Of a DNA stretch of 64,000 nucleotides, positions 16,822 through 25,747 are shown piece after piece (the stretch's first letter is position 1; the number at the start of each line of letters is the position of its first letter). A model generated the notes under the pieces. That model was not told the DNA's origin. It did no database searches and was given only the letters and a program-made list of their open reading frames with translations. Made by a program: the position numbers and the translations under genes. Source of the stretch: Oscillatoriales cyanobacterium (lineage in GTDB: Bacteria > Cyanobacteriota > Cyanobacteriia > Cyanobacteriales > Microcoleaceae); the NCBI GenBank assembly GCA_004294385.1, contig REAP01000012.1, positions 32,928-96,927 on the forward strand. The letters are read 5' to 3'.

Positions 16822-17544
16822 CTATTCGGATGTTGGTTCAATCTGTGCGATCGCGCAAATTTCTGCCACCCTGTCCAATTCCAAATCAGCAAAATAGTCC
16901 ACCGTCCAGTTAGCTTGACGCTGAATCATGTGAAACGGGTAAGTGTGACTCACGCCCAATACCTGAATCCCAGCTTGTTTCGCCGCTTCAATTCCAGCAA
17001 AAGAATCTTCCACCGCCAAACACTCGCCCGGTTGCAGATTCCAGCCCGGATATTGCCGATTCATCAATTCCACAGCCAACAAATAGCCATCGGGTGCTGG
17101 ATTACTCGTCATCGTATCGTCTCCTGTGACAATCAACTCAAAGTTTTCTGCCAAACCAGCCAGATTTAACACCAATTCTATATCCGATCGCATCGCCCCG
17201 CTAACTACGGCCATTTTCAATCCCGCAGCCCGAATTCTCGCAATGAAATCTGCTAAACCCGGATAAATCGGCAAGGTTTCCAGACTATCTATTTTAGCCT
17301 GATAAGCTTGAGATTTGCGAAGTAGTAGGCGATCGAGATAAGCTTCTGTCAGAAAGCGTCCCCTGCGTTTGAGTAATTCAACAAGACAAGTGCGATCGCT
17401 TTTTCCCAAACAAACTTCTCGAAACTCCCCACGTTTGAGCTGAAGATTTTCATCAAGCATCAATTGATCAACTATTTGTTCGTGAATCGGATCGTCATTA
17501 ATAATGACACCATTAAAATCAAATAAAACTGCTTTAAGAATCAT
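16822..17544 (-). CDS. HAD-superfamily phosphatase-like protein with altered motifs
   Basis: This 240-residue protein has the beta-phosphoglucomutase-like HAD layout with a C1 cap (about 18-90). Motif I reads FDFNGV: the nucleophile Asp9 is present but Asn11 replaces the usual general acid/base Asp. Motif II is VVSGA. Motif III reads TSNPAPDGY, with Asn148 where the catalytic Lys is expected. Motif IV VEDSFAGIEAA is intact. The Asn at motif I seems typical of a cyanobacterial subgroup, but the loss of Lys as well makes normal phosphatase chemistry doubtful. It may be a slow or non-catalytic sugar-phosphate binder. Heptamer repeats lie upstream. Confidence 0.8.
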   Translation of the reverse strand: MILKAVLFDFNGVIINDDPIHEQIVDQLMLDENLQLKRGEFREVCLGKSDRTCLVELLKRRGRFLTEAYLDRLLLRKSQAYQAKIDSLETLPIYPGLADFIARIRAAGLKMAVVSGAMRSDIELVLNLAGLAENFELIVTGDDTMTSNPAPDGYLLAVELMNRQYPGWNLQPGECLAVEDSFAGIEAAKQAGIQVLGVSHTYPFHMIQRQANWTVDYFADLELDRVAEICAIAQIEPTSE

Positions 17545-17548
17545 TAGT

Positions 17549-17692
17549 AATTGGTTATTAGTTATTAGTTATTAGTTATTGGTTATTGGTTATTTGTTAC
17601 TGGCTTGGGGCTGCTAATAACCAATAATCAATAATATTAGTCAACTGTCAACCGTCAACCGTCAACCGTCAACTGTCAACCGTCAACAGTTG
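17549..17692. repeat. Heptamer arrays (ATTAGTT/ATTGGTT and TCAACCG)
   Basis: Two different 7-bp microsatellites fill the gap between the HAD and methyltransferase genes. One is (TTATTAG/TTATTGG)n from about 17549. The other is (GTCAACC)n from about 17640, ending in a partial palindrome CAACTGTC...GACAGTTG. No gene is present. Confidence 0.8.
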
Positions 17693-17697
17693 ATAAA

Positions 17698-18621
17698 TCA
17701 AGCAGGAGTCGGAAAGCCTTGTAAATCGTCATCAAAATCAGGAGTGCGTGAAGCGTCGCTATCCCGTAGGGAATCGACCAAATTCCATCCCCTCGCCACC
17801 CGCACCTCCTCCAAATCTTCACCCGGAAGAGGTTTGACACCTTGCGTCACCTGATGCACCCACCAGTGATCCAGAGTTTGCACCCTTGCGAACCCAGCCG
17901 CCCCCATCCAAGCATCGACACTACCCGTCGCGTAAGACTTAATATAAGGCTCCTCAAAGATATCAGTCAGCCACTCAGTTTGCCGCAAAGCTTTCTGATT
18001 CCCATCCAAAATCGCCACCTGTCCCCCAACCCGCAACAATCGGAAACATTCTCGCAAAATTGCCCGCGATACAGCAGTCGGAGTCTCGTGAAACAGCAAA
18101 GAAGCAGCAACTAAATCGAAGCTAGCATCTGGAAAACCCACACTTTCGGCATTACCATGTCGCCATTCGATGTTCAATCCAGCTTTTTGCGCTTTAATTT
18201 CGGCTACTACCAACATATATGGCGACAAGTCAAGACCCACAACTTCCGCTTCAGGGAAGGCTTTTTTGAGCATGAGCGTAGTCGAACCAGTACCGCATCC
18301 CAAATCGATGATTCGGCGTGGATTGACCCGTACAGCGTCAATTAAACCTTGCCTGACGACTGTTTCCTGGGGAGGCAAAACATATTGGGTAATGGGATCG
18401 TAGGAAACCGCAGCACTGGGGTTGAGGTAGCCACCTTTAATCCCGTGGAAGTTTTGACTGCTATAATATTCAGGATAAACTAAGTCAGGTTGTCGGATGC
18501 GATCGCCCGCTTCTTCCCAATCAATGCTTTTATAGAATCGTTCCATCTCCGCCTCGTCTATCCCCAACCGAATCAAGGGCGATAAAAAGCGCTCAAAAAT
18601 CGTATCCTTGCCAACAGCCAT
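17698..18621 (-). CDS. Class I SAM-dependent methyltransferase
   Basis: The 307-residue protein carries a Rossmann methyltransferase domain at about residues 95-235. Motif I is IIDLGCGTGSTT, the post-I acidic residue lies in VVGLDLSPYML, and the motif II region is DLVAASLLFHETP, then RLLRVGGQVAILDG. The N-terminal 90 residues contain PEYYSSQNFHGIKGGYL, seen in cyanobacterial proteins of this group. No substrate can be assigned; the fold is shared by quinone, lipid and small-molecule methyltransferases. The C-terminal residues DSDASRTPDFDDD are partly encoded by a dispersed GAAGCGTCGCTATCCCGTAGGG-type repeat. Confidence 0.8.
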   Translation of the reverse strand: MAVGKDTIFERFLSPLIRLGIDEAEMERFYKSIDWEEAGDRIRQPDLVYPEYYSSQNFHGIKGGYLNPSAAVSYDPITQYVLPPQETVVRQGLIDAVRVNPRRIIDLGCGTGSTTLMLKKAFPEAEVVGLDLSPYMLVVAEIKAQKAGLNIEWRHGNAESVGFPDASFDLVAASLLFHETPTAVSRAILRECFRLLRVGGQVAILDGNQKALRQTEWLTDIFEEPYIKSYATGSVDAWMGAAGFARVQTLDHWWVHQVTQGVKPLPGEDLEEVRVARGWNLVDSLRDSDASRTPDFDDDLQGFPTPA

Positions 18622-18706
18622 AAAACTCCTTGTACTGTGTTAACACCTGTGATCATGATAGCAAACTTGGTTTTTTTGACAAGGAATCGCTTCAGGACTG
18701 TTAGCT

Positions 18707-21247
18707 TTAAACAAAGCTATTTTTTTGTTTTTCCTTCTTCCTTCTTCCTTCTTCCTGAAGCGTTCCCTGAGCCCTTCGACTCCGCTCAGGATAAACTACG
18801 TCGAAGGGCCTTCTTCCTTCTTCCTTCTTCCCCTTATTAAAAGGAATTTGCACAGAAAACTCCGTGCCGCCGCCTGAAGGTTTAGAAATATTGATGCTCC
18901 CACCGTGTCCATCAACTACAATTTTGTAGCTAATCGCTAACCCCAAACCAGTACCTTTACCAACCGGTTTAGTCGTAAAAAACGGGTTAAAAATCTGGTC
19001 TTGAATGTGTTCTGGAATACCAGGGCCATTATCCGCGATCGCCACTTTGATAAATTTAGCCCCCTTTTCTCTAAACAATGCCGTAGAAATAGTAATAATC
19101 TTATCCGAGCGATCGCTCTCCATCAAAGCATCGATCGCATTGCTCAACAAATTCATAAATACCTGATTTAGCTGCGAAGGATAGCACTCGACTAATGGTA
19201 AATCTCCATAGTGTTTGACCACATAAATGCCATTTTTAATCCGATTGGATAGCAGCAACAAAGTATTGTCAATACCTTCGTGAATATCCACCTGTTTTTT
19301 ATCAGATTCATCAAGTCTAGAAAAGTTGCGTAACGAAAGAACTATATTCCGAATCCGTTCAGTTCCCATTTTCATAGAACTCAATATCTGAGGCAAGTCT
19401 TCTTCGATGAAATCCAACTCGATTTCCGCTGCAAAATCTTCAATTTCCGGCGGAATATCTGGAAAAGCTTGTTTGTATAAACTCACCAATGCCAGTAAGT
19501 CTTTAGTATATTTAGTGGTGTAGGGCAAATTAGCAAAAATGAAATTAACGGGGTTATTGATTTCGTGCGCTATCCCGGCAACCATTTGACCTAGGGATGA
19601 CATTTTTTCACTTTGTACTAAATGAGTTTGAGTTTTCTTGAGTTCAGTTAATGTGCTATTTAGAAGTTTTACTTGACCTTGAGTTTGGCTATAAAGATGA
19701 GATTGAGTAATGGCGATCGCGAGTTGATCCGCCACAGCTTTTAACAGTTGAACTTCACCTTTACTCCAAAACCAATGACTAGCGTGACTGCAAAATAAAT
19801 AACCATGCGACTGGCTTTGAGTCAATACTGGTATAGCTAAATAACTGTTAGCTTTTAATGGAAAATGTTGATTTTTTTGTTCTAACCAACTGTCGCTATC
19901 CAGAATGATTGGTTCGCCTTGTTCTAGCGGCAGTGACAAATTATTTACACAGTAAGGAGCAAAAGGTTTGACTGGCTTGGCTTCTTCTGACTTGGAACAT
20001 TCCCACATGATTTGTAACACTTGCTGTTGCGGGTCATACCAGCCAAAAGCAGCCTGTTCTAGATGTAGCAAACTCACTATTTCTTCCACTGTACTTTGCA
20101 CAATTTTATCTAATTCAAGGGAAGTCCGAATGCGTCCAGAAATCCGGTTAAGCATAGCTTCTCGTTGGGCCTGAGCGCGATTCCTTTCGGAGCAATAAAT
20201 TACCCAAATTGCTGCTAACATTGTCGGAAAAAGCAGTCCGCCAGCGACGAATGTCAACAAATTCAATGCTTGTAGTTGTGATTCAATATTGTCGCGGGGA
20301 ATTACTAAAGCCATCGACCAGTTAACTTCCTTGAGGGGTGTATAGGCGACATAAACCCATTTTTGATCTATTTTTACCAGTTCAATGCTGGTCTGACCCT
20401 TGGTCATTTTGCGGGCGATTGCTGCTAGTTCGGGGTCTTGTGAGTTTACAAAACTTGGGGCTGGCTGGTCGATAGTTCCGGTTAAGTTATTGTTGGGGTG
20501 TACAATGGGTACTCCTTCTGAATTTAGCGCAAAAGCATAACTTTCTGAACCGTAGTACAAGCTTTTCGCCACATTTGCTACTCGGTCTACTTTAATGCTA
20601 CCTGAAATGACTCCAATTACTTTGTTGGGAGTGGGAGGCAATGCCCAAATTGGAGCTGCAATGATAATTGTAGAAATCTTTGTACTGCGACCAAGGAGTG
20701 GGTCGGAAACATTAACATTTCCGTCCATTGCCTTTTGAAAGTGCTTGCGGTCTTTGCTGTTGGTGGTAGTGCCTAAAGTGTTCTGCACTGAGCCATTGGC
20801 TTGAACTAATGACAGGACAAAATATTCTGTTAACCTGTATGTTTCTCCTTGCAAAATTGGTTCAACTAATGTCCAATTGAGAGTACGAATAGTAGGAGAG
20901 TAAGCGATGGTTTCTATTTCTGCTTTACGGCTGCTGAGCCAGTTATCGATTTCGTCGCTGCCTTTTTCTAGTTTTAATAGGGCTATTTGTTTTAAATTGT
21001 CCAGGATTAGTCCGCGCACTACGAAATAGCTGATGCAAGCTGTGGTGCTACTTACTAAAACGGTGCTGCCCAAAATTAGCAGTGTCAGAAGGTGGCGGCG
21101 ATGTCGCCTATGTTCCCAAAGGCTGTGCAGTTGCTGCCAGCGCGATCGAACACTGATACCGATGTTTTGCCATTCTTGGCGCAGCTTTTTTCTTTGCTTG
21201 GGCGGCTGTGCAGACACAGCGCAGGCTTGATTTGCTGAGTTTTGCAT
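18707..21247 (-). CDS. Membrane sensor histidine kinase (Cache-GAF-HisKA-HATPase)
   Basis: From the ATG at 21247 the protein has a TM helix at about residues 45-70, a periplasmic double-Cache sensing region (about 75-330, with TTTNSKDRKHFQKAM and KWVYVAYTPLKEVNWSMALVI) and a second TM at about 335-358. Next come a GAF domain (about 375-525), a HisKA domain with phospho-His at about 561 in AGIAHEINNPVNFI, and HATPase_c with NLLSNAIDAL, DNGPGIP and GKGTGLGLAI. No response regulator is adjacent. The last about 40 residues after VQIPFN are encoded by GAAGAAGGAAGAAGG and CCTTCGACTCCGCTCAGG repeats, so the native C-terminus was probably shorter. Confidence 0.9.
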   Translation of the reverse strand: MQNSANQACAVSAQPPKQRKKLRQEWQNIGISVRSRWQQLHSLWEHRRHRRHLLTLLILGSTVLVSSTTACISYFVVRGLILDNLKQIALLKLEKGSDEIDNWLSSRKAEIETIAYSPTIRTLNWTLVEPILQGETYRLTEYFVLSLVQANGSVQNTLGTTTNSKDRKHFQKAMDGNVNVSDPLLGRSTKISTIIIAAPIWALPPTPNKVIGVISGSIKVDRVANVAKSLYYGSESYAFALNSEGVPIVHPNNNLTGTIDQPAPSFVNSQDPELAAIARKMTKGQTSIELVKIDQKWVYVAYTPLKEVNWSMALVIPRDNIESQLQALNLLTFVAGGLLFPTMLAAIWVIYCSERNRAQAQREAMLNRISGRIRTSLELDKIVQSTVEEIVSLLHLEQAAFGWYDPQQQVLQIMWECSKSEEAKPVKPFAPYCVNNLSLPLEQGEPIILDSDSWLEQKNQHFPLKANSYLAIPVLTQSQSHGYLFCSHASHWFWSKGEVQLLKAVADQLAIAITQSHLYSQTQGQVKLLNSTLTELKKTQTHLVQSEKMSSLGQMVAGIAHEINNPVNFIFANLPYTTKYTKDLLALVSLYKQAFPDIPPEIEDFAAEIELDFIEEDLPQILSSMKMGTERIRNIVLSLRNFSRLDESDKKQVDIHEGIDNTLLLLSNRIKNGIYVVKHYGDLPLVECYPSQLNQVFMNLLSNAIDALMESDRSDKIITISTALFREKGAKFIKVAIADNGPGIPEHIQDQIFNPFFTTKPVGKGTGLGLAISYKIVVDGHGGSINISKPSGGGTEFSVQIPFNKGKKEEGRRPFDVVYPERSRRAQGTLQEEGRRKKEKQKNSFV

Positions 21248-21461
21248 CGTCAATTTTTCTCTCTTAAGTCAGTCGATTTTAGATTTTAGATTTTGGATTT
21301 TAGAATTGATTGTTGCTTGATCAGATATTTAAGATCTATCTCGTTTGTATAACAAAAAAAAAATAAATAACACAGAAAAATTACGGAGTTTTCTCAATTA
21401 GAATACATTTATAATTACGGGAAAATACGGATTGACAAAAATAATAACTTGTGGGTAATCT

Positions 21462-22190
21462 TCAAGAAGAAATTTTTTCCTCTAAAGCTTTTTTCGCAAA
21501 GCGGGTTACGTAAACTGTGAGGGCGATCGTTGCTACTAAACCAATGCCGTAAAGAGTCCACTCAGCAGTGGTGCGCGATCGCCCTTGGGAACCCAGTGCA
21601 GCCAAACTCCCAGCCAAGGAGCCGATGTAAACATACATGATAGTTCCAGGGATCATACCTAGCCAAGATGCGAAAAAATAGTCTCTTAGAGATACCTGCG
21701 TGACCCCAAAAGCATAGTTGAGCAAATTAAATGGGAAAATAGGAGAAAGCCTAGTGAGTAAGACTATTTTCCATCCTTCTGAGGCTACTGCTGCATCGAT
21801 CGCTTGAAACTTTGCATTACCCTGTATCTGCTGAGAAACCCAGTCGCGAGTTAAATATCTCCCGACTAAAAAAGCACAAGTTGCACCCAAAACCGAGCCG
21901 ATGGAAACGCAAATTGCCCCGCCAACTACTCCGAATAAAACACCAGAACCCAGAGTCAGCAAGGAACCGGGAATAAATAGAACTGTTGCCAAAATGTAAA
22001 TTAGAATAAAAGCTGCTGGGCCCCAAGGGCCGAGATGGGCGATCGACTCTAGCGCATTTTTCAAAATTCCTTGAAAATTAAAAAACTTGGCCCCCACAAT
22101 CAAAGCCACAACTAAAACCAGCAAAAAAATTAACTTCCACTTATTTGATGGTGGCGGATTTTCATCGATTTGCGATCGGGAATCATTCAT
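21462..22190 (-). CDS. TVP38/TMEM64 (DedA-like) family membrane protein
   Basis: This 242-residue inner-membrane protein has about six hydrophobic segments and the VTT/SNARE-associated core. Features are FIPGSLLTLGSGVLFG, GATCAFLVGRYLTRDWV, LLTRLSPIFPFNLLNYAFGVT and SWLGMIPGTIMYVYIGSLAGS. DedA-like proteins act as proton-coupled lipid or solute transporters. The gene lies downstream of the arsenosugar gene arsS on the same strand, separated by repeats. Linkage of TVP38 genes to arsenic radical-SAM genes is seen elsewhere (recollection, not checked). Confidence 0.88.
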   Translation of the reverse strand: MNDSRSQIDENPPPSNKWKLIFLLVLVVALIVGAKFFNFQGILKNALESIAHLGPWGPAAFILIYILATVLFIPGSLLTLGSGVLFGVVGGAICVSIGSVLGATCAFLVGRYLTRDWVSQQIQGNAKFQAIDAAVASEGWKIVLLTRLSPIFPFNLLNYAFGVTQVSLRDYFFASWLGMIPGTIMYVYIGSLAGSLAALGSQGRSRTTAEWTLYGIGLVATIALTVYVTRFAKKALEEKISS

Positions 22191-22208
22191 TAGTTAAACT
22201 CTCAATAA

Positions 22209-22425
22209 TATGGGCATTGGGCATTGGGCATTGGGCATTGGGCATTGGGCATTGTACACTGAGCGGAGCGCCGTCCTGAGCGTAGTCGAAGGGTCGAAGT
22301 GCCGAAGTATCGAAGGGTCGAAGTGCCGAAGTATCGAAGGGTATTCTTCCTTCTTCCTTCTTCCTTCTTCCTTCTTACGACTCTCATCGGACTGACATCC
22401 GTTACATCCGTTACAAAATCCGTTG
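22209..22425. repeat. Mosaic of short tandem repeats
   Basis: Three arrays follow each other: (GGGCATT)6; two copies of GGTCGAAGTGCCGAAGTATCGAAG, 24 bp each, flanked by CTGAGCG(G)AG/GTAGTCGAAGGG; and (CTTCCTT)n. A CATCCGTTACATCCGTTAC repeat follows. No gene is visible between 22191 and 22441. Confidence 0.85.
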
Positions 22426-22441
22426 CCGAACTTCCTTCTTT

Positions 22442-23428
22442 TCAAATCAAAGTGCCACCACAACTAGAACCTGAACCAGCCGTACAACCATAACAATAAG
22501 CAGCAGTTTGCACCTCTTGAATCAAATCTAAACTACCAAATTCTAGCAAATTAGCAACAGTGATGGTTTCACCGATGCGAGTTTTAGCCGGGAGATTTTC
22601 CATTTGGTTAAAATCGCAGTCGTAGACATTGCCCAAATAGTCGATCGACAATTCATTGCGACACATCAAATGTTCAATAGTACCAGGATTAAAATTATCC
22701 TCCAAGAACCCAAGATAAGGCTGGTGGAGTTTTTTGTGTTCCAAATGAAACTTTGTCCGTCCCACCGGCAGATTAGTAATCGTGAATAAATGATTAAAAC
22801 AAATACCAAAATGTTCAGCTAAATAAACCTGATAATCTCGCTGTAACTTGCCCTGTTCTGCTGTTAGACTAAATTTATCTGTAGTTGGTACTTGCGGATT
22901 ATAAACCAAATCCAGAACTAAATTAGAATCTTTGCCATATCCTAGCTGATTTAGCTTTTGCAGCGCCACAATTGAAGCATCAAAAACACCATTGCCACGC
23001 ATTTTGTCAACATTATCAGCTTGGTAACAGGGAAGAGATGCCACAATCCTGAGTTGGTTCTCCGCGCAATATTCAGGGATATCTTCAAACCCTTTCTCAA
23101 AATAAATCGTCAAGTTCGATCGCACAATCACCTCTTTTCCTGTCGCCCTTGCAGCTTCCGCCAGCCGTTTAAACCCATAAAGCATTTCGGGAGCACCGCC
23201 AGTGAGGTCAACAGTTTGAATCTGGGGGAATTTGCGAATTATTTCAATTAATTGGTCGCAAATTTCCGGTGAAAGTTCCTCAGTTCGTGTTGGGCTAGCC
23301 TCTACATGACAGTGACTGCAAGCAAGATTGCAGCGTTTTCCTAGATTAATTTGTAAGACTGTAATTTGCTTTTTAGTTAAAGCTGAGTTGAGTTTGTTTC
23401 TGAAAGGCGTGAGTGTGGTTTGAATCAT
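22442..23428 (-). CDS. arsS: Arsenosugar biosynthesis radical SAM protein ArsS
   Basis: This 328-residue radical SAM enzyme has the cluster motif CNLACSHCH (CxxxCxxC, about residues 33-41) after NLGKR, VDLTGGAPEML, VASLPCYQADNVDKMRG and a DUF3641 C-terminus. That domain has SIDYLGNVYDCDFNQM and the terminal cysteine-rich signature AAYCYGCTAGSGSSCGG. In arsenosugar synthesis ArsS is proposed to attach the 5'-deoxyadenosyl group to dimethylarsenite. The partner methyltransferase ArsM is not in the window. It is the distal member of the leftward ars gene set, 427 bp after arsC, with REP pairs in between. Confidence 0.9.
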   Translation of the reverse strand: MIQTTLTPFRNKLNSALTKKQITVLQINLGKRCNLACSHCHVEASPTRTEELSPEICDQLIEIIRKFPQIQTVDLTGGAPEMLYGFKRLAEAARATGKEVIVRSNLTIYFEKGFEDIPEYCAENQLRIVASLPCYQADNVDKMRGNGVFDASIVALQKLNQLGYGKDSNLVLDLVYNPQVPTTDKFSLTAEQGKLQRDYQVYLAEHFGICFNHLFTITNLPVGRTKFHLEHKKLHQPYLGFLEDNFNPGTIEHLMCRNELSIDYLGNVYDCDFNQMENLPAKTRIGETITVANLLEFGSLDLIQEVQTAAYCYGCTAGSGSSCGGTLI

Positions 23429-23544
23429 GTGCTAATCTGGTTAGTCTTTTTTCGCAACGAATTTAGAGGCATTCTGGGAGAACGCCTCTGATAATTTAGC
23501 ACTAATTCCGGGTAAGCGACAGTGACAGATTTGAATGATTCGTG

Positions 23545-23845
23545 ACAAAGTTAATTGAAACTCACATTTTGCACCATTTTTAAGAACAGGCAAGATGCCT
23601 GTTCCACAGGAGATGAATTTTCTTGTGGAACAGGCATCTTGCCTGTTCATAAAAGGCTTATTGACAAGACTTCAAGAACTCTGTTAAAACGGACAAGTCA
23701 AAGATTATAATTTTGACACGACTAATTTTAATTATCCGCTACAAAGTTAATTGAAACTCACATTTTGCACCATTTTTAAGAACAGGCAAGATGCCTGTTC
23801 CACAAAAGTTAATTTGCTTGTGGGGTGGGCATCCTGCCCGCCCAT
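23545..23845. repeat. Duplicated 64-bp segment with inverted REP pairs
   Basis: An almost identical 64-bp block starting ACAAAGTTAATTGAAACTCA occurs at 23545-23608 and 23741-23804. Each block ends in the palindrome AACAGGCAAGATGCCTGTTCCACA and is followed, after a short spacer with TAATTTnCTTGTGG or similar, by an opposite-facing palindrome (23623-23649 and 23818-23845; the last has a changed stem GTGGGCATCCTGCCCGCCC). No gene is supported within 23429-23855. Confidence 0.88.
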
Positions 23846-23855
23846 CTATTTAATC

Positions 23856-24251
23856 TTATTTGAGAGAATCAACTAATTTCTCAACTCGTGTTTTGATTTC
23901 ATCTCGCACGCGGTGAAAGGTTTCGATGGGTTGTCCGTCGGGATCGTCGAGTTGCCAATCTTGAAAGACTTCTCGTAATACCCATGCTTCGGGTAAATTC
24001 ACGCCGCAGCCGCACAGAGAAATTACGGCATCGTAGTCTTCTGCATTGAATTCGCTTAAAGCATTGGATGTTTGATCGGTGATATCAATGCCGATTTCGG
24101 ACATGACTTGAATGGCTGTGGGATGAACTCTACTTAATTCTAACCCGGAACTGGTGACTCCAATCTTGCCGGCTCCGATGGTTTTAGCGAATCCTTCTGC
24201 CATTTGCGATCGGCAGGAGTTTCTTTTGCAGACAAACATTACTTTTTTCAT
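23856..24251 (-). CDS. arsC: Arsenate reductase, glutathione/glutaredoxin type
   Basis: This 131-residue low-molecular-weight phosphatase-fold arsenate reductase has the P-loop at the N-terminus, VCKRNSCRS, with Cys8 as nucleophile. Cys80 and Cys82 lie in SLCGCGVNLP, the same three cysteines used by the Synechocystis ArsC that couples to glutathione and glutaredoxin. DWQLDDPDG carries the general acid Asp. It reduces arsenate to arsenite for export or methylation. It is 23 bp downstream of arsH in the ars gene set. Confidence 0.93.
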   Translation of the reverse strand: MKKVMFVCKRNSCRSQMAEGFAKTIGAGKIGVTSSGLELSRVHPTAIQVMSEIGIDITDQTSNALSEFNAEDYDAVISLCGCGVNLPEAWVLREVFQDWQLDDPDGQPIETFHRVRDEIKTRVEKLVDSLK

Positions 24252-24274
24252 GGACTTTTTTTTGTTGTTGGTTG

Positions 24275-24931
24275 TTAGTTAGATGTTTCAAGGGCGCGAT
24301 TTGCGATCGCGATCGCCTCCTTGGCCGTTTTTTCCTTACGTTCGCTGTGGCGATCGGTCAAATGGTCAACTTCCTCACGCAACAGCAAAGTAAACTTGTA
24401 CAATTCCTCCATCACATCGATCGCGCGATCGCGATAAGCCGAATCCTTCATCGTTCCATCATCATTAAACTCCTGATAAGCCTTAGCAACAGAAGACTGA
24501 TTCGGAATCGTAAACATCCGCATCCAGCGGCCCAAAATTCTCAAAGTATTCACAGCATTAAAAGACTGGGAACCACCGCTAACTTGCATCACCGCCAAAG
24601 TTCTACCTTGAGTCGGTCTGACAGCCCCAATACTTAAAGGAATCCAGTCAATTTGGTTTTTCATAATGCCCGTAATATTGCCGTGCATTTCTGGACTAGA
24701 CCACACTTGACCCTCCGACCACAGGCTCAACTCCCGCAATTCCTGAACCTTGGGATGAGTATCAGGAACACTACCATAAATCGGCAATTCCAGAGGATTG
24801 AAAAACCGAACTTCTGCACCCAATTTTTCAATAATTCTCCCAGATTCTTCTGCCAACAAACGACTGTAAGAACGCTCTCGTAAAGAGCCGTATAAAAACA
24901 GAATTCTCGGTTTGTGCGTAAAACTTTTCAT
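24275..24931 (-). CDS. arsH: ArsH, NADPH-dependent FMN reductase
   Basis: The 218-residue flavodoxin-like protein has the FMN phosphate loop [48 protein letters not shown] and [15 protein letters not shown]. These are ArsH hallmarks and separate it from general chromate/azo reductases. ArsH oxidises trivalent organoarsenicals using NADPH. It lies 7 bp downstream of the aquaporin gene and 23 bp upstream of arsC, indicating one operon. Confidence 0.93.
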   Translation of the reverse strand: MKSFTHKPRILFLYGSLRERSYSRLLAEESGRIIEKLGAEVRFFNPLELPIYGSVPDTHPKVQELRELSLWSEGQVWSSPEMHGNITGIMKNQIDWIPLSIGAVRPTQGRTLAVMQVSGGSQSFNAVNTLRILGRWMRMFTIPNQSSVAKAYQEFNDDGTMKDSAYRDRAIDVMEELYKFTLLLREEVDHLTDRHSERKEKTAKEAIAIANRALETSN

Positions 24932-24938
24932 GCTGCTT

Positions 24939-25643
24939 TCAATTAAAGTCCCGAAATCCGTTAGACAGTTCGCGATAAACTGCGACTGCTAATTGTGCTC
25001 CCCAGATCGGAGCCACCCAGTAGACCCAATGATGTTCCCAAATGCCGCCAATTAAAGCTGGGCCGAGAGAGCGTGCCGGATTCATACTTGCCCCAGTAAT
25101 TTGTCCCAGAAATGCGGCTTCCAGTGCTACAGTCAAGCCAATTGCTATGCCTGCAAAGCCGATATGAGCACGTCTGTCAAGTCCTGAACCGAGGATAACA
25201 AACATGAGTATAAAAGTCAATACTGTTTCTAGGATTAGAGACTGTAACCAGTTACCATTTAGAGGAACAGTTGCACCGAGACTTGCAACTTCTCCTAAAG
25301 TAATTAGTAGTAGTTGCGAAGCTGCGATCGCGCCTGCACACTGCGCTAAAATGTAAGGCAAAACTTTGTATTTTGGGAAAAAACCGCTCGCCCAAAACCC
25401 TAAAGTTACGGCTGGATTAAAGTGTGCGCCACTGATGTGTCCTAGGGCGTAGATCATGGCAGTTACTACTGCGCCAAATACAAAACTGATGCCTAAATGA
25501 GTTATGGAACCAGCGCTAATTTTGTTGACCATCACTGCGCCGGTGCCTGCAAAAACCAGAATAAATGTACCGAGAAATTCGGCGATCGCCTCTCGTCTGC
25601 AATCTAGCCCAGCATTCGCTAACCTATGAGCTTTTGCATCCAT
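24939..25643 (-). CDS. MIP-family channel (aquaglyceroporin-like) in ars operon
   Basis: This 234-residue channel has six membrane helices and two half-helix motifs, [12 protein letters not shown] (about residue 76) and [12 protein letters not shown] (about 192). Both carry canonical NPA and the second the selectivity-filter Arg. Placement first in arsR-controlled DNA, followed by arsH and arsC, matches AqpS-type channels that let arsenite leave the cell down its gradient. No ArsB or Acr3 pump is present in the cluster. I take the ATG at 25643; a GTG directly upstream is also possible. Confidence 0.9.
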   Translation of the reverse strand: MDAKAHRLANAGLDCRREAIAEFLGTFILVFAGTGAVMVNKISAGSITHLGISFVFGAVVTAMIYALGHISGAHFNPAVTLGFWASGFFPKYKVLPYILAQCAGAIAASQLLLITLGEVASLGATVPLNGNWLQSLILETVLTFILMFVILGSGLDRRAHIGFAGIAIGLTVALEAAFLGQITGASMNPARSLGPALIGGIWEHHWVYWVAPIWGAQLAVAVYRELSNGFRDFN

Positions 25644-25671
25644 CACTCTGAATTGATTGGTTCTAATCTAT

Positions 25672-25693
25672 CATATCAATAAAATTTGATATG
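25672..25693. promoter_or_regulatory. ArsR-type operator
   Basis: CATATCAA-TAAAAT-TTGATATG is a perfect 8-bp inverted repeat with a 6-bp spacer and contains ATCAA-N6-TTGAT, the ArsR/SmtB-family operator pattern. It lies 28 bp upstream of the aquaporin start and downstream of arsR, so it probably represses the aquaporin-arsH-arsC transcript until arsenite binds ArsR. Confidence 0.7.
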
Positions 25694-25747
25694 TCAAGCA
25701 ACAGAAACGATAATTAGGCAATAAACACATTAAGAAATGTTGATGGG

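Noticed and set aside
22194..22463. Open frames in the heptamer mosaic downstream of arsS
   Set aside because: Composition is the direct translation of GGGCATT and CTTCCTT repeats.
23441..23650. 69-codon frame between arsS and arsC
   Set aside because: Its N-terminal half is translated REP sequence and the rest has no recognisable family; overlaps duplicated repeat blocks.
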